DNA from: Paraburkholderia dioscoreae
Lineage (GTDB): Bacteria > Pseudomonadota > Gammaproteobacteria > Burkholderiales > Burkholderiaceae
Direction of reading: 5' to 3'
Length of the DNA: 64,000 nt
NCBI RefSeq assembly: GCF_902459535.1
Contig: NZ_LR699553.1
Span: forward strand, 930,001 to 994,000
Below, piece by piece: positions 17,613-25,499 of this stretch (position 1 is the first letter of the stretch; each line of letters opens with the position of its first letter). Both the position numbers and the translations under genes were made by a program. The notes beneath the pieces were generated by a model, which saw nothing but the letters and a program-made list of their open reading frames with translations, ran no database searches and was not told where the DNA came from.

Positions 17613-18794
17613 TCAGTTGGCTCCTGCGGCTGCTGTAGTGATGATGGAAGGTGAAGGCGGTGTGGATACCTGGAGCGCGGGCGCGCTGCGTGGCGAGCTC
17701 GCCGCGAGAATCTTGCAGTCGTCGTGGCGCCACGCGATTTCGATCTCGCTGCCAGGCGAGGGCAGCGCGTGGCGCTGCGTGTTGGGCACTTTTACGACGA
17801 TGGAATCGCGCGAGCCGAGCTTCAGGTGCACGCGATGATGGTCGCCGCAATACACCAGTTCCTCGACGCGCGCGCGTACCACGTTGCTGTGCTCATCGAC
17901 CTGAATGCCTTCCGCGCTCGGGATATGCGCGCGTTCGGGGCGCAACGCGAGCATCGCTTCGTCGTCCGCGCGCAGGCCGGGTTCGCAACGGCCGCGAATC
18001 ACGCTGCCGTCCGACAGCGTGAGCGTCGCCCAGTCGTCGCTCACATTGACGACGCGCCCGGTCAGCCCATTGTTCTCGCCGACGAAATTAGCGACGAAGG
18101 CGTTCTGCGCGTTCTCATAGAGTTCGCTCGGCGTGGCGGCCTGCTGGATACGGCCATCCGAGAACACGGCCACGCGATCGGACATGGTCAGCGCTTCGGC
18201 CTGATCGTGCGTCACATAGACGATCGTGAGCGACAGTTCGCGATGCAGGCGCATGATTTCGTATTGCATGGTTTCGCGCAGGCGCTTGTCGAGCGCGCCG
18301 AGCGGCTCGTCCATCAACACGACGCTCGGCTCGAACACGAGTGCGCGGGCGAGCGCCACGCGCTGCTGCTGGCCGCCCGAGAGTTGCACGGGGCGCCGGT
18401 TCGCCAGATGCGGCAACTCGATCATGTCGAGTGCGCGTTTTACGCGCGTCTTCTGCTCGGCGCGGCTTACGTGGCGAACGGAGAGCGGAAACGCGACGTT
18501 CTCCGCAATCGTCAGATGCGGAAAGAGCGCGTAGTTCTGAAACACCATGCCGATGTCGCGTTGATGCGGCGGCTTGTCGTCGAGCCGGCGGCCGTCGAGA
18601 CGGATCTCGCCGTGCGTGGGCGATTCGAACCCCGCGAGCATCATGAGCGTCGTCGTCTTGCCCGAGCCGGACGGACCGAGCAGCGACAGGAATTCTCCCT
18701 TGCGCACGTCGAGGTTCAAATCGTCGACGACATATTGCGTGCCGTCGTACGTTTTGCTCACGCCCGAGAACGAAATGAAGGAAGGGTTTGACAT
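17613..18794 (-). CDS. ABC transporter ATP-binding protein (PotA-like)
   Basis: A 393-residue nucleotide-binding subunit. Walker A GPSGSGKTT lies near residue 40, the signature LSGGQQQR near 137, and Walker B VVLMDEP near 159, followed by the H-loop VYVTHDQAEAL. A C-terminal TOBE domain follows, as in PotA/FbpC-type ATPases. The ATG at 18794 with AGGA upstream is preferred. A TTG at 18827 that overlaps the upstream stop codon would add 11 residues. It belongs to the operon Rieske oxygenase, ATPase, binding protein, two permeases. Confidence 0.93.
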   Translation of the reverse strand: MSNPSFISFSGVSKTYDGTQYVVDDLNLDVRKGEFLSLLGPSGSGKTTTLMMLAGFESPTHGEIRLDGRRLDDKPPHQRDIGMVFQNYALFPHLTIAENVAFPLSVRHVSRAEQKTRVKRALDMIELPHLANRRPVQLSGGQQQRVALARALVFEPSVVLMDEPLGALDKRLRETMQYEIMRLHRELSLTIVYVTHDQAEALTMSDRVAVFSDGRIQQAATPSELYENAQNAFVANFVGENNGLTGRVVNVSDDWATLTLSDGSVIRGRCEPGLRADDEAMLALRPERAHIPSAEGIQVDEHSNVVRARVEELVYCGDHHRVHLKLGSRDSIVVKVPNTQRHALPSPGSEIEIAWRHDDCKILAASSPRSAPALQVSTPPSPSIITTAAAGAN

Positions 18795-18823
18795 CGTAAT
18801 TGCGTCCTGTCGATGAAGCGGGT

Positions 18824-19987
18824 TCAATGCGTGCCGAGCTTGGTCGCGGCGATTTTGCTCACAAGGTAGCGCGCGAAGTCGTAGTTCGGGCGTTCGAGAT
18901 GGCTCAGGTGGCCGGGCCGCGCGAGCGGCGCGTGTACGCCGCGAAAGACTGCTTCCACGCCGCGTTTGTCTTCCGCGTTCACTTCGTCGAGCAGTTTCTT
19001 CAGCGTCGTCATGTGCGCGTTGGCCTCGGGATCCGCGATGAACTCCGGCGCAAGCCCGCCGCCGAAGCGGATATGCACGCGTCCCACACCTTGAGGCTGC
19101 AACACCAGATACCAGAAGTAACCCGGTGTGAGCGTGACGAGATGCGTCGGATAGATTGCGAGCAGTGCCGTAGTTTTGCGCCAGTGTCCCGTGAGACGCG
19201 TGTTATCCGGATGCGCATTGCCGATCGGCAAGCTCGCTTCCTTCGTGATCCAGTGATAGTTGAAGGCGGGATAGCCCGGCGGGCATTCCATTTCCTCAAG
19301 CCGCGAATGCGGCCCTACCGTCGCGCGATGCAGCATCGGCAGGTGATAGCTCTCCATGAAGTTTTCCGCGAGGATCTTCCAGTTCGTGTCCCACACGTGC
19401 TCTTCATAGAAGGTTTCAATGTAGTCCGACATACCGTATGCGCCGACCAGCTCGCTCAAGCTGGCGAGCTGCAAGTGAACGGGCGGCGCGTTTTCGTCGA
19501 GAGTCACGTAGAGCCAGCCTTGCCATTCTTCGCAGCGTACGGCGGGCAGCTTGTAGGCCTCCTTGCAGAAGCCTTCTTGTCGATCCATCAGCGGCGCGCC
19601 TTGCAGCGCACCGTCCAGCGAATAGTTCCACGCGTGATAGGGGCACACGACGCGACGCACATTGCCGCGCCCTTCGAGCAGTACCGACATGCGATGCAGG
19701 CACACATTCGACATTGCCTTGAGTTGCATCTGTTCGTCGCGCAAGATGACGATGGGTTGCGCGCCAATACGCGTCGTCAGGTAATCGCCGGGTACTTTGA
19801 GCGCACTGGCGCGGCCGACGCATTGCCATTCGCGCTCGAAGATTGCGCGCTCTTCCAGTGTGAGAAATTCGGGCGACGTATAGACACCGGGCGGCATTGC
19901 ATGCGCGTCGCTGAAGGGTCGCTCGCAACCCGTCTGCAACTCGTCGACAAGCGCTTGCACTGCAATCGTCCTTGCCGGGTTGGTCAT
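18824..19987 (-). CDS. Rieske non-heme iron oxygenase, alpha subunit (quaternary-amine/N-demethylase-like)
   Basis: A 387-residue oxygenase that should use O2 and electrons from a reductase to hydroxylate or demethylate a substrate. Rieske [2Fe-2S] ligands are Cys96, His98, Cys115 and His118 (C-x-H-x16-C-x2-H). The mononuclear iron site is in NWKILAENFMESYHLPMLH, with His215 and His220. The residue that bridges the two metal centres, usually Asp in D-x-Y-H, is Glu212 here. A bridging Glu is known from carnitine monooxygenase CntA, which acts on a trimethylammonium substrate. No reductase gene is present in the cluster. It is first in a five-gene operon with a PotABCD-like importer, so it probably acts on the imported compound. 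Confidence 0.9.
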   Translation of the reverse strand: MTNPARTIAVQALVDELQTGCERPFSDAHAMPPGVYTSPEFLTLEERAIFEREWQCVGRASALKVPGDYLTTRIGAQPIVILRDEQMQLKAMSNVCLHRMSVLLEGRGNVRRVVCPYHAWNYSLDGALQGAPLMDRQEGFCKEAYKLPAVRCEEWQGWLYVTLDENAPPVHLQLASLSELVGAYGMSDYIETFYEEHVWDTNWKILAENFMESYHLPMLHRATVGPHSRLEEMECPPGYPAFNYHWITKEASLPIGNAHPDNTRLTGHWRKTTALLAIYPTHLVTLTPGYFWYLVLQPQGVGRVHIRFGGGLAPEFIADPEANAHMTTLKKLLDEVNAEDKRGVEAVFRGVHAPLARPGHLSHLERPNYDFARYLVSKIAATKLGTH

Positions 19988-20069
19988 GGTGTCCTCCTGG
20001 ATTCATCGCGGTAAGAGCGCGCCAGCACGAGGCTTGCTAGTGCAGCGCTCAACATGGACACCAATCTAT

Positions 20070-20090
20070 CAAGCCAAATTGCAAGCCAAA
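20070..20090. repeat. Direct repeat CAAGCCAAA x2 in the Rieske promoter region
   Basis: CAAGCCAAA occurs at 20070-20078 and 20082-20090, a 12-bp period, just downstream (minus sense) of the palindromic operator candidate. The period is close to one helical turn, so it may be a second regulator contact. Confidence 0.55.
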
Positions 20091-20103
20091 ATATTGTTTT
20101 CAG

Positions 20104-20131
20104 ATACAGATCAAAGTTTTTACCTATGCAA
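20104..20131. promoter_or_regulatory. Candidate LysR operator upstream of the Rieske/ABC operon
   Basis: ATACAGAT-N12-CTATGCAA. The right half matches seven of eight positions of the site at 21157-21184 and the left half five of eight, with an identical 12-nt spacer. It lies 117-144 bases upstream of the Rieske start codon. A shared operator for the LysR gene located between the two sites is inferred. Confidence 0.55.
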
Positions 20132-20169
20132 GGTGCACCGGCTCGAAACGGGCGAGCACGCTTTGCCGA

Positions 20170-21096
20170 TCAATCGTCGAGATGCAGCCGCCGGATATAC
20201 GTCTCGCAGAACGACGCGAAGCGATGCACCACCTGGCGTGGTTTCATCGTGCGCGATTGCGCGATGCCGAGCATCGTCGCGTTGACATTGTCTTTGAAGC
20301 GTTTAATGACGAACTCTTCTCCATCCACGGTGCGATTCGATTTGAGTGGGAAGTTGAGCAGGCTATAGCCGAGGCCGTTGGCCACCATGCCGCGCACAAC
20401 TTCCGGCTGCGACGAACGGAACGCGGGCACGGGGCGGTTGCCCACCGCATCGAAGAGCGCGGCGAAATACTCGCGACTGTGCGGCAGATCGAGCATCACA
20501 TACGGCTCGGGCAGAAGGTCTGCGAGCGATACCTTGCGGGCACGCGCGAGGCGGTGCGTTCTCGGCAGGATCGCGTAGGGCGGCAGCGAGAGCAGCGGCG
20601 TGAACGCAATATCCTCCGTCAAATCGAGGCTATAGGTGAGGGCGATGTCGAGCGAGCCGTCGTGCAGGCCGCGCAACAGCCCATCCTGATGCGCCTCGAC
20701 AGTGCGGAACGAGATACCCGTGTGCTCGGCCGTGAAGCGGCTGATGAGCCGCGGCATGAGCGGCGGCGCGAGCGAGACGAGGCAGCCGAGCGCGATGGCG
20801 CCTGTCATGCCGCCGTCCATTTCCTTGGCGGCCATCTGCAGTTCTTCCGCGATCTTCAGCAGATTGCGCGCTTGCCCGAGCAGATCGCGCCCCGCTTGCG
20901 TGAGCGAGAGACCGCTCGCGTGATGCCGTATGAAGAGTTGCACGCCGAACGACACTTCGAGGTCCGCAAGCGCTGTCGAGATCGACGGCTGCGAGATGTG
21001 CAGACGCTTCGCGGCGGCCGTGAAAGACAGCGCTTCCGCGGTGACCACGAAATAACGCAACTGGCGCAGCGAGTAGCGCAGGGGGTGGCTCTCCAT
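20170..21096 (-). CDS. LysR-family regulator of the Rieske/FMO cluster
   Basis: A 308-residue LysR protein. The ATG at 21096 is chosen because GGGAG lies 10 nt upstream and the HTH starts at once (YSLRQLRYFVVTAEALSFTAA, about 8-28; HISQPSISTALADLE for the recognition helix). The open frame extends further upstream without homology. The C-terminal effector domain is of the aromatic or amino-acid sensing LysR type. It is encoded between the two catabolic operons, head to head with the flavin monooxygenase gene and in tandem with the Rieske operon. The matching palindromes in both promoter regions suggest it controls both, and probably its own gene. Confidence 0.93.
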   Translation of the reverse strand: MESHPLRYSLRQLRYFVVTAEALSFTAAAKRLHISQPSISTALADLEVSFGVQLFIRHHASGLSLTQAGRDLLGQARNLLKIAEELQMAAKEMDGGMTGAIALGCLVSLAPPLMPRLISRFTAEHTGISFRTVEAHQDGLLRGLHDGSLDIALTYSLDLTEDIAFTPLLSLPPYAILPRTHRLARARKVSLADLLPEPYVMLDLPHSREYFAALFDAVGNRPVPAFRSSQPEVVRGMVANGLGYSLLNFPLKSNRTVDGEEFVIKRFKDNVNATMLGIAQSRTMKPRQVVHRFASFCETYIRRLHLDD

Positions 21097-21156
21097 CGAC
21101 TTATGCTCCCTGTTCGAGGCCTTCAATGGATGGGATTGTGGGGTGGTCAAAAAGGC

Positions 21157-21184
21157 ATGCATAGGAAAATCCGATGCTATGCAT
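21157..21184. promoter_or_regulatory. Perfect palindromic operator candidate between LysR and flavin monooxygenase genes
   Basis: ATGCATAG (21157-21164), 12-nt spacer, CTATGCAT (21177-21184): a perfect 8-bp inverted repeat. An A/T-rich stretch with TATATT follows at once and may hold the rightward promoter. A degenerate copy lies at 20104-20131. Confidence 0.6.
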
Positions 21185-21359
21185 TTTTTAAATATATTTT
21201 TCAGATTCCGGCCGGGCGCGTAGATTTTCACGAGCACGAACGGCCCAAGGCGGCACGCGCCACCGCAAAACACGACTGGGTCCGCCACGGTTGCGAGCGT
21301 TCGAAGGCCGCGAAGCCGCAACCGAATCGAAACATTCCGTCTTTCAGAAGGACACAGCC

Positions 21360-22709
21360 ATGACAGTGGAAACAACGTCAATCGATACGCTGGTGGTCGG
21401 CGCCGGCCAGGCCGGCGTCGCCATGAGCGAACACCTGAGCAGGCTCGGCGTGCCGCACCTCGTCCTCGAGCGCGCCCGTATCGCCGAGCGCTGGCGCACG
21501 GGACGTTGGGATTCGCTGGTTGCCAACGGCCCCGCATGGCACGATCGTTTCCCCAATCTCGAGTTTGCCGATGTCGACCCGGACGCTTTCGCGCCGAAAG
21601 AGCAGGTCGCGGACTATTTCGTCGCTTATGCGAAGAAATTCGATGCGCCGATCCGCACCGGCGTGGAAGTGAAGAATGTCGTGCGCAATGCAGGGCGGCA
21701 GGGCTTCACGATCGAAACGTCGGAGGGCACGATCGAGGCCAATCGCGTGGTGGTCGCGACCGGACCTTTCCAGCGCCCGGTCATTCCGCCGATCGCGCCG
21801 CAAGATTCGAGTCTCACGCAGATTCATTCCGCCGACTATCGCAATCCGGGGCAATTGCCCGAAGGGGGCGTGCTGGTCATAGGCGGCGGATCGTCGGGCG
21901 TGCAGATCGCTGACGAGTTGCAACGTGCGGGCAGGCGCGTTTATCTGTCGGTCGGCGCGCATGACCGTCCGCCGCGCGCTTATCGCGGCCGAGACTTCTG
22001 CTGGTGGCTGGGCGTGCTCGGCGAATGGGACGCGGAGGTCATGAAACCCGGCAGGGAACACGTCACCATTGCGGTGAGCGGCGCGCGTGGCGGCCATACG
22101 GTGGACTTCAGGCGTCTCGCGAATCAGGGCATCACGCTGGTCGGATTGACGAAATCGTTCGACAACGGCGTGGCGATCTTCGAAACGAATCTCGCGGAGA
22201 ACATCGCGCGCGGCGACGAGAACTATCTGTCGCTGCTGGACGCCGCCGATGCCTATGCTGCCCGCAATGGCCTCGATCTTCCGGAGGAACCCGAAGCCCG
22301 CATCATTCCTGCTGATCCCGAGTGCGTGACGCAGCCGTTGCACGATCTCGATCTGGCGAAAGCCGGCGTGACGTCGATTGTCTGGGCGACCGGCTATGCA
22401 CTCGATTTCAGCTGGTTGAACGTCGACGCTTTCGATGAAAAGGGTAAGCCGAAACATCAACGCGGCGTGGCAAAAGAGCCCGGCATCTATTTCCTCGGTT
22501 TGCCCTGGCTGTCGCGCCGCGGTTCCGCGTTTATCTGGGGCGTGTGGCACGACGCGAAGCACATTGCCGATCACATCGTCACGCAGCGCAAATATCTTGC
22601 CTATTACGACGACTCGCAACGCCATGCACAGGGCGGCAGCGAGGAAAGCACCGGCAACACGTCCCACGATTCACGCGTTCACAAAGTCAGCGAGTTGGGC
22701 GTGAATTGA
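21360..22709 (+). CDS. FAD/NADPH-dependent flavin monooxygenase-like oxidoreductase (CzcO/TrkA-type)
   Basis: A 449-residue two-dinucleotide-domain flavoprotein. The first Rossmann motif is VVGAGQAGVAMSEHL (about 13-27), for FAD. The second is VIGGGSSGVQIADEL (about 175-190), for NADPH. Between them are RTGRWDSLVANGPAWHDRFP and VVATGPFQRPVIPP, typical of flavin-containing and Baeyer-Villiger-like monooxygenases. It starts at the ATG at 21360. It is the first gene of the rightward operon (FMO, Rid, DUF1028, M20) and is divergent from the LysR gene. It probably oxygenates or oxidises an intermediate downstream of the Rieske step. The reaction is not determinable from sequence. Confidence 0.88.
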   Translation: MTVETTSIDTLVVGAGQAGVAMSEHLSRLGVPHLVLERARIAERWRTGRWDSLVANGPAWHDRFPNLEFADVDPDAFAPKEQVADYFVAYAKKFDAPIRTGVEVKNVVRNAGRQGFTIETSEGTIEANRVVVATGPFQRPVIPPIAPQDSSLTQIHSADYRNPGQLPEGGVLVIGGGSSGVQIADELQRAGRRVYLSVGAHDRPPRAYRGRDFCWWLGVLGEWDAEVMKPGREHVTIAVSGARGGHTVDFRRLANQGITLVGLTKSFDNGVAIFETNLAENIARGDENYLSLLDAADAYAARNGLDLPEEPEARIIPADPECVTQPLHDLDLAKAGVTSIVWATGYALDFSWLNVDAFDEKGKPKHQRGVAKEPGIYFLGLPWLSRRGSAFIWGVWHDAKHIADHIVTQRKYLAYYDDSQRHAQGGSEESTGNTSHDSRVHKVSELGVN

Positions 22710-22769
22710 TGTGTATGCTTCTTTAATCCGCGATCCGTATCCGTTTCTCCCTAGCATTGAGGTGCATTG

Positions 22770-23207
22770 ATGAGCCAACCCACGCACACCCGTATCCGCA
22801 TGTTCAACACGAAGGATACGTATCCGAACCAGACGCTCGACAACGATCTTTGTCAGGCCGTGCGCGCCGGCAATACCGTTTATGTGCGCGGTCAGGTGGG
22901 CACGGATTTCGAAGGCCGCCTGGTCGGCCTCGGTGATCCGCGCGCCCAGGCCGAGCAGGCAATGAAGAACGTCAAACAGTTGCTCGCGGAAGCGGGCAGC
23001 GATTTGTCGCACGTCGTCAAGACCACGACGTTTCTGACCGACATCCGCTACCGCGAGCCGGTCTATCAGGAAGTCGGCAAGTGGTTGAAGGGCGTGTTTC
23101 CTATTTCCACCGGCCTGGTGGTGGTCGCGCTCGGTCAGCCGCAGTGGTTGATGGAGATCGATGTCGTCGCGGTCATTCCGGATGGATGGACGCCGCCGAC
23201 GGCCTAA
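22770..23207 (+). CDS. Rid-family (RidA/YjgF-like) protein lacking the catalytic Arg
   Basis: A 145-residue Rid protein. The ATG at 22770 is preferred, with GAGGTG six bases upstream, over an in-frame TTG at 22767. The fold is recognisable from SQAVRAGNTVYVRGQVGTD-like wording, RAQAEQAMKNVKQLLAEAG and the C-terminal MEIDVVAVIP. In classical RidA the imine deaminase needs an Arg in F-P-A-R-S; here that stretch reads FPIST. It therefore belongs to one of the Rid subfamilies without classic enamine deaminase activity, which often sit in catabolic operons. It is the second gene of the operon and may act on a reactive intermediate or a ring-opening product. Confidence 0.88.
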   Translation: MSQPTHTRIRMFNTKDTYPNQTLDNDLCQAVRAGNTVYVRGQVGTDFEGRLVGLGDPRAQAEQAMKNVKQLLAEAGSDLSHVVKTTTFLTDIRYREPVYQEVGKWLKGVFPISTGLVVVALGQPQWLMEIDVVAVIPDGWTPPTA

Positions 23208-23217
23208 GGAGCGGGAC

Positions 23218-23895
23218 ATGACATTCTCTATCGTCGGACGTTGTCCCGAATCCGGGCAGCTTGGAATCGCTATCAGTTCGTCCAGCATCGCGGTGGGCGC
23301 CCGGTGCCCGTGGGTTCGCGCAGGCGTGGGCGCGGTGGCGACGCAGAACGTCACGCTGCCAGCGCTCGGCCCGCAGATTCTCGATCTTCTGGAGAACGGA
23401 CAATCCGATCCGGCCGCTGCGCTGGAGCGCGCGCTTGGCGCGAACGAATGGAGCGAGTACCGGCAGGTGACGGTGATCGATAGCCAGGGCCGCACAGCTT
23501 TCTTCAGCGGCAAGGAAGCGTTGGGCACGTATCACGCCGTGGCCGGCAAGCAATGTGTGGCCGCGGGCAACATGCTCGCCGGCGTCGAAGTAATCGAGGC
23601 GATGGTTCCGGCGTTCGAGCAGGCAACGGGCACGCTCGCCGATCGCTTGCTAGCGGCCATGCATGCCGCAATGGCGGCCGGCGGCGAAGCCGGGCCCGTG
23701 CATTCGGCGGCGCTCAGTATTGTGGGCGAACCGAGTTGGCCGATCGTCGATTTGCGGGTCGATTGGGCGGATGACGATCCCCTCGGCCAGCTCGACCATC
23801 TATGGCAGGCATATCGGCCGCAGATGCAGGATTACGTGACCCGGGCGCTGAATCCGACTGCCGCGCCCAGCTACGGAGTGCCAGGCGATGAATGA
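23218..23895 (+). CDS. DUF1028 protein (putative Ntn-type hydrolase)
   Basis: A 225-residue protein starting MTFSIVGRCPESGQLGIAIS, the characteristic N-terminus of DUF1028, with GARCPWVRAGVGAVATQ next. The family resembles N-terminal-nucleophile hydrolases, but I know of no firmly assigned reaction for it. The ATG at 23218 follows AAGGAGCGGG, a good ribosome-binding site, 10 nt after the Rid gene. The C-terminal part, VDWADDDPLGQLDHLWQAYRPQ, is also family-typical. The last 8 nt overlap the M20 deacylase start, so translation is coupled. An amide or lactam hydrolysis step in the pathway would fit the context but is inference. Confidence 0.85.
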   Translation: MTFSIVGRCPESGQLGIAISSSSIAVGARCPWVRAGVGAVATQNVTLPALGPQILDLLENGQSDPAAALERALGANEWSEYRQVTVIDSQGRTAFFSGKEALGTYHAVAGKQCVAAGNMLAGVEVIEAMVPAFEQATGTLADRLLAAMHAAMAAGGEAGPVHSAALSIVGEPSWPIVDLRVDWADDDPLGQLDHLWQAYRPQMQDYVTRALNPTAAPSYGVPGDE

Positions 23896-25054
23896 CCGAT
23901 CCAGCCGGGCGCTGCTGGAACAACTGATCGGCTTCGCCACGGTCAGCCGCGAGTCCAATCTGGACATGATCGAATTCATTCGGGATTACCTCGGGGAACT
24001 CGGAGTCGAGAGCGAGTTGTTCTACAACGCCGAGCGCACCAAGGCGAATCTGTTCGCGACCATCGGTCCGCGTGAGCGTGGCGGTATCGTGCTGTCCGGT
24101 CACACCGACGTGGTGCCGGTCGAAGGCCAGGCGTGGACCGTCGACGCATTCTGCCTTACCGAACGCGACGGGCGGCTCTATGGCCGCGGCACGGCCGACA
24201 TGAAGGGCTTCATCGCTTCGGTGCTGGCGGCAGTGCCTGTGTTTCTTGAGCGCGAACTGAAGCTGCCGGTCCATCTCGCCTTTTCGTACGACGAGGAAGT
24301 GGGATGCCTCGGCGTGCGGCCCATGCTGGCGGAACTGGAGCGGCGCCCGCATAAGCCGACTCTGTGCCTGATCGGCGAGCCGACCGAACTCAAGCCGGTG
24401 CTGGGTCACAAGGGCAAGCTGGCGATGCGTTGTCACGTGAAAGGCGCGGCTTGCCATTCGGCTTATGCGCCGTACGGCGTCAATGCCATTCAATACGCGG
24501 CGCGCATGATCGGCCATCTGGAAGAGATTGGCGAGCAGTTGGCGCGGCCCGAGCATCACGACGAGCGATTCGATCCGCCGTTCTCGACCGTGCAGACGGG
24601 CGTGATCAAAGGCGGCCGTGCGCTCAACATCGTGCCGGCCGAATGCGAATTCGACTTCGAAGTGCGGGCGCTGCCCGGCTATAACGCCCACGAGGTAGCC
24701 GACGAGTTGCAGACCTACGCCGAAGCCGAATTGCTGCCGAAGATGCGCGCCGTGAAGTCCGATACCGACATCCGTTTTCAGTCGCTCTCCACCTATCCGG
24801 GATTGGCCACTTCGCCCGATAGCGAAGCGGCGCGTCTGCTGGCGCTGCTCAGCGGTTCCACTGAGTTCGGCACGGTTGCGTTCGGCACCGAGGGCGGGCT
24901 CTTCGATCAGGCTGGCATTCCCACGGTGGTCTGCGGGCCGGGGAGCATGGACCAGGGGCATAAGCCCGACGAGTTTGTCACCGTCGAGCAATTGCGCCGT
25001 TGCGACGCGATGCTGATTCGTCTCGCGGACTATCTGTCGGCCGAGGTTGCTTGA
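23888..25054 (+). CDS. M20-family deacylase (acetylornithine deacetylase/ArgE-like)
   Basis: A 388-residue zinc-dependent amidohydrolase. M20 metal and catalytic motifs are present: SGHTDVVP (His, Asp near 78-80), GRGTADMKG (Asp near 103), the catalytic pair in YDEEVGC (near 140), GEPTEL (near 163) and a final GHKPDEF (near 355). It overlaps the DUF1028 gene by 8 nt and ends the rightward operon. Because it sits in an oxygenase cluster and not with arginine genes, the true substrate is more likely an N-acyl or N-formyl amino acid released from the catabolised compound. Family certain, substrate unknown, so argE is not assigned. Confidence 0.88.
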   Translation: MNDRSSRALLEQLIGFATVSRESNLDMIEFIRDYLGELGVESELFYNAERTKANLFATIGPRERGGIVLSGHTDVVPVEGQAWTVDAFCLTERDGRLYGRGTADMKGFIASVLAAVPVFLERELKLPVHLAFSYDEEVGCLGVRPMLAELERRPHKPTLCLIGEPTELKPVLGHKGKLAMRCHVKGAACHSAYAPYGVNAIQYAARMIGHLEEIGEQLARPEHHDERFDPPFSTVQTGVIKGGRALNIVPAECEFDFEVRALPGYNAHEVADELQTYAEAELLPKMRAVKSDTDIRFQSLSTYPGLATSPDSEAARLLALLSGSTEFGTVAFGTEGGLFDQAGIPTVVCGPGSMDQGHKPDEFVTVEQLRRCDAMLIRLADYLSAEVA

Positions 25055-25151
25055 GGTTCTGTCCAGGGCCAGTGGAGCAACCGGACCGAAAAATGAGCTG
25101 CGACGGTATCTGTCCGCGGAGCATGGGTACTCCCGGCGGGCAGAGGCCCGA

Positions 25152-25499
25152 TCATTTCTTTGCCGGCCGTTGCTGCGACTTCTTGCTAGCGCTCGTATCG
25201 TCCGTCTCGCGCAGCGCCGCGTTGGCCGTGACCAATAATGCTGCGTCGTGGTTACGCAGCGCCTCGTCCACTGCGTCGAATGCCTTCTTTAGCTCCTTCT
25301 GCCCAGGCTTCGTGGCATTGCCGCCTTGCGAAATGGCATCGGCTTCCTTTTTCAATCGTCTTACGAGTTTCGCAGCAAACCGGCTGTCTAGCGACCTGTT
25401 CTCGACGAACGCCTTGATCTGAGCCGTCAACGCTATCAAAGCCTGTTCAGTTGTTTCATTCGAGTCGCCGGCGTCGTCGGAAAACGATTTCTTGCTCAT
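25152..25499 (-). CDS. Hypothetical protein, Lys/Ala-rich
   Basis: A 115-residue protein of unrecognised family. The ATG at 25499 has TTTGGAGAG upstream on the minus strand, a good Shine-Dalgarno sequence, which supports a real gene. It is highly charged and helical, without signal peptide or membrane segment. The middle part resembles a helical bundle (RFAAKLVRRLKKEADAI, then KKAFDAVDEALRNHDAALL) and the C-terminus is basic (SKKSQQRPAKK). It is convergent with the M20 deacylase gene and not part of that operon. Confidence 0.65.
   Translation of the reverse strand: MSKKSFSDDAGDSNETTEQALIALTAQIKAFVENRSLDSRFAAKLVRRLKKEADAISQGGNATKPGQKELKKAFDAVDEALRNHDAALLVTANAALRETDDTSASKKSQQRPAKK

Noticed and set aside
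20070..20131. CRISPR-like repeats
   Set aside because: Only two 9-bp direct repeats and one palindrome; no array of regularly spaced repeats and no cas genes anywhere in the window.
23888..25054. Assignment as the arginine-biosynthetic ArgE
   Set aside because: The family is right, but the gene is in an oxygenase operon and overlaps DUF1028, so an arginine-pathway role is not supported.
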